From positions 65,319-129,318 of the forward strand of contig DCLA01000072.1 of NCBI GenBank assembly GCA_002320815.1: a stretch of 64,000 nucleotides of DNA, given 5' to 3'. Of the stretch, positions 26,588-34,024 are shown in pieces. The notes under the pieces are model-generated. The model was not told the DNA's origin, ran no database searches, and saw only the letters and a program-made list of their open reading frames with translations. Each line of letters opens with the position of its first letter. Position 1 is the stretch's first letter. The position numbers and the translations under genes were made by a program. This stretch comes from Myxococcales bacterium UBA1660 (GTDB taxonomy: Bacteria; Myxococcota_A; Polyangia; Polyangiales; Houyiibacteriaceae).

Positions 26588-27832
26588 ATGAAGTCATGGG
26601 GGAAGCCCGGCGAAACCGCCGGCGAGGAAGCCGCACCCGCGAAGCCGGAGGCCGTGAAGCCCGCCGAGCCCGCGCCGTCGGGCCCGAAGCCGGAGCCCGA
26701 GCTGCCGTCGGGGTGGCAGACCAAGAAGGCCAGCGGGGTCAAAGCCTGGGGCGAGGGCCGTCGCACCGACGACCCCGACAAGCGCAAGGTGCTCGAGCCC
26801 CTCGGCGCCGGCGTGGGGGACGGGAAGAGCTTCCTCTTCCTCTTCGGCCTCAAGGTGCACTCGGCCAACGACCGCAAGCTCTTCGACATGGCCCGGGCCC
26901 ACATCGACGACGACGTGGAGGTCCTCCGCCAGCAGGGCTTCACCGTGGTCATCGACGAGGAGGCCACCCACCGGGAGATGGTCGAGGCCTTCTACGGCAA
27001 GGGCGAGGGCGTGGATTCGCTGGCGCCCGCTGGCGTGTTCTGGCTGGCCCACGGGCACGACGACGGCGCGGTCGAGACCAGCGACGGTGGCGTGGTGAAG
27101 CCGGGGGACCTCGACCCGACGCAGGTGCACCCCGAGCTGAAGCTGGTCGTCTTCGCCGCCTGCTACACCGGCTCCTGCTCGCAGACCTGGCGCAAGGCGC
27201 TGGGCGGCAAGCCCCTGGTCGTCGGTTGGGGGCGGCCGGTGACCATCGACCGCGCGGTGGACTTCCTCACCGCCGACGACGAGACCGAGACCGACCTCGA
27301 CGACCTCCTGCGCCGCTACATCCTGGGCAGCGCGCCGGTGCCCGCCGAGGTGGAGATGCGCTGGTCCCCGCTGACCTCCGCCGCGAGCGAGGGCCGCGGC
27401 ACCGATTTGGCCCAGCGGCTGGAAGGCACCGTGTCCATCCTCCGCGGCAAGGCGCTCCCCGCGCAGGAGGAAGGCGACGCGGCCTTCGTGGTCGACGTGC
27501 CCCTCGGCGACGGCCGCTGGCATCGGGCGCGCATCTTCATCGTCGACGGCAACGAGCCCTTCGCCGAGGGGGAGCTGCTCCTCGGCGTGGAGTGCGACGT
27601 GGGCGAGCTGAGCAACGTGGTCGACGTGCCGATGCTCCTCAGCGGGATCCCCCAGAACCGCTACGCGCGCGCGATGCTGGTCCAGGGCGCCAAGGAGATG
27701 CCCACCATCGTGACCCAGGGCTTCGCGCCGCTCACGCGGGTCCGCGACATGGACGCGGCGGCGTTGGTCTTCCAGTGCTGCCAGTACGCCGACGTGCTGG
27801 AGAAGCGCATCTTCGGCGGCGACTCGGGGTGA
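26588..27832 (+). CDS. Caspase-fold (CHAT-like) protein with YbjN-like C-terminus
   Basis: A 414-residue protein. The first 65 residues are Pro/Ala/Glu-rich and unstructured. A caspase-type alpha/beta domain covers about 78-245: core strand SFLFLFGLKVHS, VFWLAHGH with catalytic-type His155 or His157 after the strand, and VVFAACYTG with Cys192 after the next strand, the His-Gly and Ala-Cys pair of clan CD peptidases. After an insert, residues 300-410 resemble the chaperone-like small protein two genes upstream (YADVLEKRIFGG end). Members of this clan are proteases, often signalling or defence related; substrate and role are unknown. It follows the membrane protein by 1 bp. Confidence 0.65.
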   Translation: MKSWGKPGETAGEEAAPAKPEAVKPAEPAPSGPKPEPELPSGWQTKKASGVKAWGEGRRTDDPDKRKVLEPLGAGVGDGKSFLFLFGLKVHSANDRKLFDMARAHIDDDVEVLRQQGFTVVIDEEATHREMVEAFYGKGEGVDSLAPAGVFWLAHGHDDGAVETSDGGVVKPGDLDPTQVHPELKLVVFAACYTGSCSQTWRKALGGKPLVVGWGRPVTIDRAVDFLTADDETETDLDDLLRRYILGSAPVPAEVEMRWSPLTSAASEGRGTDLAQRLEGTVSILRGKALPAQEEGDAAFVVDVPLGDGRWHRARIFIVDGNEPFAEGELLLGVECDVGELSNVVDVPMLLSGIPQNRYARAMLVQGAKEMPTIVTQGFAPLTRVRDMDAAALVFQCCQYADVLEKRIFGGDSG

Positions 27833-27839
27833 GGCGGGC

Positions 27840-27862
27840 GCGACCCCGCTCGTCGGGGTCGC
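27840..27862. terminator. Intergenic hairpin between caspase-like and TPR genes
   Basis: GCGACCCCG pairs with CGGGGTCGC around a 5-base loop, a perfect 9-bp stem. It has no U-run, so it may be a weak terminator, processing site or attenuator, and the next start (GTG 27878) is only 15 bp away. The likely ribosome site GGAGG is 27866-27870. Confidence 0.5.
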
Positions 27863-27877
27863 CCTGGAGGATCCGCC

Positions 27878-30763
27878 GTGGGCTCCGAGTACGAAGCGCT
27901 CCTCACCGGGTCGGTCCGGCCCGATCCATCGAGCCTGACGGACCCCCGGGCGCTGCTCTGCCGCGCCCTGGCCGCGACCCGGGCGGGGCGCTTCACCGTG
28001 GCCCGGGCGGCCCTCGATCGGGCGCTGGAGCGCGGCGGGTCGAACGGCGCGGTACGCCTCGTCGCCGCCCAGCTCCTCTACGTGACCCGGGACCACGGGC
28101 GCGCGCTGGCGATGCTGCGCGAGCTGGGTCGCACGCCGGGCAGTCTCGGGGACCGCGCGCGGCGCGAGGCCATCGACCGCGCCTGGCCCCTGGGGTGGGC
28201 CGCCGACGTCCGGGAGCTGCTCGACGAGGCCATGGCCCAGAACCCGGGGAACCTCCGCTGGTTCGTCGAGTCGGCCCGGGTCCACGCGCGGGCGCGCGCC
28301 TGGGAGCCCGCCCGTCGCGCGCTGGAAGCGGCGGTGGCCATCGAGGACGGCTCCGCGACCCTGTGGATGGAGCTGGCCGGGGTGGCGGCGGAGGCCGGCC
28401 ACCGAGCGCGAGCGCTGGAAGCGGCGGAGCGCGCGATCGCGCTCGGCCGCGGTCTTCCGGTCCTCCTCGAGGGGGCCCGGGTGGCGGTGCTGGCCGGGGA
28501 TCTGGAGCGCGCCAAGGGCTTGCTCCACCGAGCGCGGAGCGAGGACCCGGCCGACGGGCGGGCGCTCCGAGAGTTGGCCGAGTTGGCTCTGTGGCGGGCC
28601 GACGGCGCGGCCGCGCTCCGGTGGGTGGAGCTCCTGGAGGGACCCGAAGGCTTCGCCAGCGAAGAGGAAGCCCGGGACGCGGAGCGGATCCGGGCCACCG
28701 TGCATCTGCTGGCCGGGCGCCACGCGGAGGCCCTCGCGCTGGTGGAGGGACCCGGCGGCGACTACCGCCGCCCCATGGTCCGGGCCGAGGCCCTGTGGCG
28801 CCTGGGGCGGACCGACGAAGCCCACGAGGCCCTCACCCAGGCGAGCATGACCGCCCCGGGCTTCCTGCCCACCGCGTGGCTCCTGCGGCTCCGCTCGCTC
28901 TTCGTGGTCGACGTGCGCTTCAAGCGCATGCCCACCGACCGCTTCACCGAAGTGCGCGAGCTCCTCGCGGGGCTGGTCGACGACGCCGACGCCATCCTGG
29001 CCAGCGACGACTGGGACGCGGTCCGCGACACCCTGGACACAGCGCTGGAGCGCCTCGCCGGGAACCGCTCGATCACCCCCACCCGCTGGCAGGACGGCGA
29101 GCTCTCCCGGCTGCCGCCGATCACCGGCGAACGCTTCGCCGCGCGGCGCGCGCTGGAGAGCATCCGCTCGGTCGCGCCGGACGAGGCGCTGGCGCGGCTC
29201 GCGGAGGTCGGCGCGCGCTTCCCCGGGTCGGCGCTGGTGGAGGCCCACCACGGGGAGCTCCTGCTCTGGCTGCGCCGCTACGACGAAGCCCGGGCGACCC
29301 TGGAGCAGAGCATCGCCACCACCGCGCGCACTCGCTGGCCCTACATCGGGCTCTCCGCGCTGGACCTGGTGGAGGGCGATCCCGAGGCCTGCCTGGAGAC
29401 CAACGCCCGCGGCATCCGCGCCATGGACGACACCGTGGGCGCGGCGGTCTACGTGCACCGCGGCGAGGCGTACTACCGGCTGGGCCGGCTGGCCGAAGCC
29501 CGCGCCGACCTGGAAGAGGCTCTGCGGATCCATCCCTCGCGGGTCACCGCGCGCATCTTGCTCATCCTCGTCCGGGACGCGGCCGGCGACCGCGCGGGCG
29601 CCGAGGCGCTCTGGGCCGAGCTGAACCAGCAGGCCATCGGGCTGCTCTCGGACGCCGCCGCGGCGCGCGGCGTGGTGCTCTTCGACGGGCCCCAGCTCCC
29701 GCCGCTGTCCCGGGCCCGACCGGTCCTCGAGGAAGCCATGCGGCTCTTCGGGGCCAACCGATCCTCCACGCTGATGATCTACTTCGCTGGCGAGCGGCTG
29801 CGCTTCGCGCCCCACTGGCCCCACGCGGGCCGCCTGCCGCACGACGGCGATGGGGACGACCTGGACCGCACCGAGGCCACCCTGCGTTCGATGTTGCGCC
29901 TCGGGGGGCGGCGAGCGCCGGTGGTCGCGGCCCCGACCGCGCCGGAGCCGGTGGACGACCTCACCCGGGAGCTGCGCGACCACGGGCACCTCACCTTGTG
30001 CGGCGCGGTGCCGGCGGCGCTCTGCGAACGGATCCGGCGGAGCACGCTGCGCCGCCTGCGGGTGGCGCCCGAGAAGGTCCTCAAGGAGTTCGACGCCGCC
30101 CGCGATGCCGACGCCGCGCGCGCGTTCGACCCGGCGGATCCGGCGACCTTCTGGCGGCAGCGCATCGACGTCTACGGCGACGCGAGCATCGATCTGGCCA
30201 CCGAGCTGCCCGCGGTGTGGGCGGCGGTCACCGCGGCCCTCGGCGGCGCGGAGCGGGTGGCCACGTCGCGCATCGGCGAGAACGTGATCCTCAACCTGGT
30301 CCCCGCGCCCCAATGGACCGACGAGCTCCCCGGGCCCGGCTTCGAAGGGTGGCACGTGGACGACCCGCCCGAGCGGGCGCGCCTCGACTCCTGGCGGAAC
30401 GGGCTGGTGGGGCTGCTGCTCCTGGACGACGTGGCGCCGGGCGCGGGGGCCACCTACCTGGCCGCGGACTCGGTGCCCGTGGTGGCCCGAGCCCTCGCCG
30501 CGCGGCCGGAGGGCGTGGACCTCACCGGCTTCGACATCGGCGCCGAGTGGAGCCGCAGCTGCACCCGCTTCGTGGAGCTCCACGGGGCCGCGGGGGACGT
30601 CTTCCTCCTGCACCCGCTGGCCCTCCACAGCGCCAGCCCCAACCCCAGCGGCAAGGTGCGCTGGCTGTCGAACCCCATGTTCTACGTCCGCGAGCCCCTG
30701 GACTTCGTGCATCCGCGCTCGCCGGTGGAGCAGGTGGTGGCGGAAGTCCTGGGCGCCGGCTGA
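27878..30763 (+). CDS. TPR protein fused to a phytanoyl-CoA-dioxygenase-like domain
   Basis: A 961-residue protein starting at GTG 27878, with CTGGAGG about 8 bp upstream. Residues 1 to about 640 are helical pairs of TPR type, a protein-binding solenoid. The C-terminal 270 residues are a PhyH-like Fe(II)/2-oxoglutarate oxygenase: WHVDDPP (His826, Asp828 as metal ligands), distal LHPLALHSASP (His912 or 917) and Arg928 (GKVRWLSNP) as 2OG-binding residue. All metal ligands are present. Fusion of TPR to oxygenase suggests hydroxylation of protein partners held by the TPR part. Only 45 bp separate it from the caspase-like gene, so it could belong to that unit. Confidence 0.8.
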   Translation: MGSEYEALLTGSVRPDPSSLTDPRALLCRALAATRAGRFTVARAALDRALERGGSNGAVRLVAAQLLYVTRDHGRALAMLRELGRTPGSLGDRARREAIDRAWPLGWAADVRELLDEAMAQNPGNLRWFVESARVHARARAWEPARRALEAAVAIEDGSATLWMELAGVAAEAGHRARALEAAERAIALGRGLPVLLEGARVAVLAGDLERAKGLLHRARSEDPADGRALRELAELALWRADGAAALRWVELLEGPEGFASEEEARDAERIRATVHLLAGRHAEALALVEGPGGDYRRPMVRAEALWRLGRTDEAHEALTQASMTAPGFLPTAWLLRLRSLFVVDVRFKRMPTDRFTEVRELLAGLVDDADAILASDDWDAVRDTLDTALERLAGNRSITPTRWQDGELSRLPPITGERFAARRALESIRSVAPDEALARLAEVGARFPGSALVEAHHGELLLWLRRYDEARATLEQSIATTARTRWPYIGLSALDLVEGDPEACLETNARGIRAMDDTVGAAVYVHRGEAYYRLGRLAEARADLEEALRIHPSRVTARILLILVRDAAGDRAGAEALWAELNQQAIGLLSDAAAARGVVLFDGPQLPPLSRARPVLEEAMRLFGANRSSTLMIYFAGERLRFAPHWPHAGRLPHDGDGDDLDRTEATLRSMLRLGGRRAPVVAAPTAPEPVDDLTRELRDHGHLTLCGAVPAALCERIRRSTLRRLRVAPEKVLKEFDAARDADAARAFDPADPATFWRQRIDVYGDASIDLATELPAVWAAVTAALGGAERVATSRIGENVILNLVPAPQWTDELPGPGFEGWHVDDPPERARLDSWRNGLVGLLLLDDVAPGAGATYLAADSVPVVARALAARPEGVDLTGFDIGAEWSRSCTRFVELHGAAGDVFLLHPLALHSASPNPSGKVRWLSNPMFYVREPLDFVHPRSPVEQVVAEVLGAG

Positions 30764-30781
30764 ACGCGAAGGCGGCGATCA

Positions 30782-30800
30782 CCGCGCGCCTGGCGCGCGG
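30782..30800. terminator. Hairpin between convergent genes
   Basis: CCGCGCGC-CTG-GCGCGCGG forms an 8- to 9-bp perfect stem with a 3-base loop in the 38-bp gap between the TPR-PhyH gene and the convergent cytochrome gene. Confidence 0.6.
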
Positions 30801-30801
30801 C

Positions 30802-31497
30802 TCACTCGCAGTCGAGCGCGGCCCAGACCACGCCGCGCAGGTCGCCCTCGGCGAACCCGGTGGCCCGATCCTCCGGGTAGCGCTCGTCGAGGTTCGCTTG
30901 CACCGGCGGGGGCACCTCGGCGCCGTGGCAGGTCAGGCAGAGTCCGCCGGTGGGGAGCGGCGCTACCGCGTGGGCCTCGCCGTCGACGCGCTCGCTCCAG
31001 GGCGCGAAGGCGCCGTCCACCCGGTGCGGCTCGGCGAGGTAGCGACGGGCCCACTCGGGCGCCGCCGCGTTCGCCGGGTTCCGCAGCCCTTCGCTGGTCC
31101 GGCCGATGCGTGCGCCCGTCTCCTCGGCGACCCGCGCCCGGATCGCCTCGGCCTCGTCGGCGCAGACGGTGACCGCCGCGTCGGGGCCCTCGCGCATCGC
31201 CGCCATCAGCCGGGTCTTCAGCGCCCGCTTCAGCTCGTCGGTCGCGGCCAGGGCCCGCTCCGCGCAGGGCTCGGGCTCGCCCGCCGCGGTGGCCCCCCGG
31301 TTCGCTGAGGTCTCCGTCGCTTCCCGCGCCGCTTCGCGCTCCGCGCTCCCTCGCGCGGGACTCTCTCGCGCCGCCGTGCCGCCGGCGTCGTCCGCGCCCT
31401 CGTCGCATCCCACGACCCCGATGGCCGCCGAGGCGGCCAGGGCAGCCAGGGCAGCCAGCCCGCTCGCCCGGCGGACCCGACTGGCCGCCGCGCTCAA
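30802..31497 (-). CDS. DUF3365-type c-type cytochrome lipoprotein
   Basis: A 231-residue exported protein. TTG at 31497 overlaps the upstream stop by 4 bp (TTGA) and is the only start that keeps the hydrophobic leader, which ends in the lipobox VVGC. The family (DUF3365/Tll0287-like) stretch runs through AMREGPDAAVTVCADEAEAI and RTSEGLRNPANAAAPEW to the haem site CLTCH (GGLCLTCHGAE). One c-haem is expected; some family members are redox or gas sensors. As the last gene in a sulfite-oxidase operon it may take electrons from or regulate the upstream cytochrome. Confidence 0.78.
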   Translation of the reverse strand: MSAAASRVRRASGLAALAALAASAAIGVVGCDEGADDAGGTAARESPARGSAEREAAREATETSANRGATAAGEPEPCAERALAATDELKRALKTRLMAAMREGPDAAVTVCADEAEAIRARVAEETGARIGRTSEGLRNPANAAAPEWARRYLAEPHRVDGAFAPWSERVDGEAHAVAPLPTGGLCLTCHGAEVPPPVQANLDERYPEDRATGFAEGDLRGVVWAALDCE

Positions 31498-33056
31498 GGC
31501 GCGACCACCTTCCGGACATAGGCGGCGATCTGCTGGATCTGCTCCGGCGTCAGTCGGTCTCCGTACGCCGGCATCGCGCCCACCCCGTTGGTGATCGCCG
31601 TGGCGATGCGCTCTTCGCTGGGAGCCAGGGCGTTCAGGTTGGGGCCCACCGAGCCGGTGGTCGCCGCCTCGGAGAGCGTGTGACAGGTGCCGCAGGCGGG
31701 CGCGGCGTCGGCCGTGAAGAGCGCGCGGCCGGCCTGCTCGCCCTCGCTGAGCTCCAGGCTCCCCGGCTCTGGCCCCTGAGCGATGCCCAGGCCCGCGGCC
31801 TCTTCCTCTTCGAGGATCACCGGCCCCTCGACCACCGCGAAGGTGACCGCCAGGTCCCGCCACCCGTTGTGTCCGTAGCCGCGGTGGTTCTCCACCCGCA
31901 GCTCCGGCTGCACCGCGCCCTCCTGGTCGGTGGCGCGGCTGTAGAGGGTGACCTCGCCGAGCTCGACCTCCAGGGGAACCGTGAACTGACGCCAGGCGTA
32001 GGGACCCAGGTCGGGGCCGAGGAGCTGCGCTTCGCGCCAGGTCTCGCCGTCGGTGGAGACCTCGACCTTGGCGACGCCCTTGCCGCCGGAGAAGGCCACG
32101 CCGTGGACCTGCAGCGGGCCCGCGGCCACCGGGTGCCGGCCGCTCGGGCCGTTGATCCACGACTTAACCGCCATGGTCCACATGGACGGCTGGTCCGGGC
32201 TGCCGCTCTCGCCGATGGGCCGGAAGCGGTAGCCGGCGCGCATGATGTGGGCCCGGGTCTCCTCTTCGGTGAAGGCGAGCTTCTTCACGTACTTGATCTG
32301 ATTGCACCCGTAGAAGCCGGGCACGATCAGCCGCAGCGGTCCGCCGTGGGTGATGGGGATGGGCGCCCCGTTCATCTCCCAGGCCAGGATGCAGTCGTCC
32401 AGGGCCTTGGCCTTGGGGATGGATCGCTCGACCACCACCTCGTCGCGGTCGACGTCCTCGGGGAGCTCTTCGCCGCCGGTGCTGGTCAGGAAGCGTGCCG
32501 CGTCGGCGGCGCCGCCGAGCTTCTCCACCACGGTCCGCAGGGGAACCCCGCTCCAGACCGCGCAGCCCGCGGCGCCCACGCCCCACTGGGACCCGGAGGT
32601 CTCGTGCTCGAAGAACTGCCGGCCGTTGCCGGAGCACTGGACCACCGTCGCCACGGTGGCGACGCCCCACTGCTTCAGCTCGCGCACGGTGACCGCGCGC
32701 GCCTCGCCGACGCCCTCCAGGGTGACCTCCCAGTCGTCGGGCCGGGCCACGATGGACGCGGGCGGTAGCGGGAGGTTGTTGCGGACGAAGAAGAGGCTCG
32801 CCGGGGTGACCACGCTGGTGCCGAAGCGGTCTCGGCGGGTCTCCAGGGTCAGCGGCTCCAGGCCGTGGACCTCGAAGTCGCGTGGGTCGAGGCCGTCGGG
32901 GAGCTGCTGGGCCGCCTGGGCCGCCGGCTCCGGTGTCGGAGCGGGTTCGGGCGCGGGGGTCGGCTCCTCGTCGCTCCCGCAGGCCGCCATCACCGCCGCG
33001 CTCCCCAGGAGACTCTTCCGCAAGAAGGCGCGCCGCCCTCGGTTCCGTTCACTCAT
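31494..33056 (-). CDS. Sulfite-oxidase-family molybdoenzyme fused to cytochrome c
   Basis: A 520-residue exported oxidoreductase. The N-terminus has a twin-Arg motif (RRAFLRKS, residues 8-15) leading to a lipobox (AAC, Cys26), then a Pro/Ala/Glu linker. The molybdopterin domain (about 60-410) contains VVQCSGNGR with the Mo-binding Cys141. After it, a class I cytochrome c domain carries CGTCH at 455-459 and a GAMPAYG with axial Met. SorA and SorB of bacterial sulfite dehydrogenases are usually separate; here they are fused, so sulfite oxidation and electron acceptance are in one chain. Overlaps both neighbours by 4 bp (ATGA, TTGA). Confidence 0.85.
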   Translation of the reverse strand: MSERNRGRRAFLRKSLLGSAAVMAACGSDEEPTPAPEPAPTPEPAAQAAQQLPDGLDPRDFEVHGLEPLTLETRRDRFGTSVVTPASLFFVRNNLPLPPASIVARPDDWEVTLEGVGEARAVTVRELKQWGVATVATVVQCSGNGRQFFEHETSGSQWGVGAAGCAVWSGVPLRTVVEKLGGAADAARFLTSTGGEELPEDVDRDEVVVERSIPKAKALDDCILAWEMNGAPIPITHGGPLRLIVPGFYGCNQIKYVKKLAFTEEETRAHIMRAGYRFRPIGESGSPDQPSMWTMAVKSWINGPSGRHPVAAGPLQVHGVAFSGGKGVAKVEVSTDGETWREAQLLGPDLGPYAWRQFTVPLEVELGEVTLYSRATDQEGAVQPELRVENHRGYGHNGWRDLAVTFAVVEGPVILEEEEAAGLGIAQGPEPGSLELSEGEQAGRALFTADAAPACGTCHTLSEAATTGSVGPNLNALAPSEERIATAITNGVGAMPAYGDRLTPEQIQQIAAYVRKVVAP

Positions 33057-34024
33057 CGATCACCCTCCATGCACCCTTCGAAGCGCGCCGCGGCCGGCTT
33101 GCCGCGGAGCGCGTAAGTCGCGTCCCGCGGACCGCCCACCCCGAACCAATTCCAGACGTAGTAGCCGGCCCCCGGCCGCGTCTCGTAGGCCTCGCAGAAA
33201 GCGCCCAGGAGCTCGGCCTGCAGCGCCTGGTCGCGCGGCGCGTCCCGGGTCTCGTCCCAGGGGTAGCGCGCGGCCTCGGCGTGAGCTGGGTAGCCCACCT
33301 CGGTCAGCAGCACCCGCCGCCCCGCGAAGGCCCGCAGCTCCTCCAGGCGCCGCGTCCACGCCGCCCGGGCGCCCTCGCTTCCGTCGACCCGGAAGTAGGC
33401 GCTCACGCCCACCGTGTCGACGGCGTCCCAGAAGGGCACCGCTCGGTAGCGGTCCCAGTTGGCCGAGTAGACCAGCTCGCCGGCGAACTCGGCGCGGACC
33501 TCCGCGGCGAGTCCGCGCCAGCGGTCCGCGTGGCGCTCGAGGTCGTTCAGCTCGCTGCCGACCACCAAGCGCGTGGCCCCCGTACGCTCGGCGAGCTGGG
33601 CCAGCTCGCCCACGTGGGCGCCGTAGACGCGGAACCACTCGTCGAGGTCGCGGGGGTCCAGCCGCCCTCGCCATTCGCCGGGCGCGCGCCGCTCGAGCCC
33701 GACGATGGGCATCAGCCCCACTCGGAGCCCCAGCGCGCGAGCCTGGTGAATGGTGCGCTCGATCGTGGCCATGCGCGGGCTGGAGCCGTCGACCAGCGCG
33801 GGCGCGTCGGCGCGTACGTCGCGCTGCATCAGGCGGTGGACCAGGAGCACGTCGCTGGCGCCGCGACCGCGCATCTCCGCGAGCATCGTGCCGTAGTCGT
33901 AGTCGGGATCGGTGGCGAAGAGGCCCAGCGACGCCCCGCGGACGTGCTGGTGCAGCGGGCGCGCCTCGTCGTCGCTCCAGGCCAGAGCGAAGACGGCGAC
34001 CAGACCCACCAGCGCGACCCTCAC
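33053..34024 (-). CDS. GH113-like TIM-barrel glycoside hydrolase
   Basis: A 323-residue predicted exported or membrane-anchored protein. The GTG start (34024) overlaps the upstream stop by 4 bp, followed by a hydrophobic stretch RVALVGLVAVFALAW. The (beta/alpha)8 features fit glycoside hydrolase family 113: VVGSELNDLE with the acid/base Glu, YSANWDRY, VGVSAYFRV, and LLTEVGYP with the nucleophile Glu. Both catalytic residues are present. The substrate (beta-mannan type in known members) is not clear, and its place in a sulfur-oxidation operon is unexpected. Confidence 0.72.
   Translation of the reverse strand: MRVALVGLVAVFALAWSDDEARPLHQHVRGASLGLFATDPDYDYGTMLAEMRGRGASDVLLVHRLMQRDVRADAPALVDGSSPRMATIERTIHQARALGLRVGLMPIVGLERRAPGEWRGRLDPRDLDEWFRVYGAHVGELAQLAERTGATRLVVGSELNDLERHADRWRGLAAEVRAEFAGELVYSANWDRYRAVPFWDAVDTVGVSAYFRVDGSEGARAAWTRRLEELRAFAGRRVLLTEVGYPAHAEAARYPWDETRDAPRDQALQAELLGAFCEAYETRPGAGYYVWNWFGVGGPRDATYALRGKPAAARFEGCMEGDR

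Noticed and set aside
26594..30712. A 1372-codon minus-strand open frame and a 1570-codon plus-strand frame over the same region
   Set aside because: They cover the caspase-like and TPR-PhyH genes in other frames, have low-complexity products and no recognisable motif.
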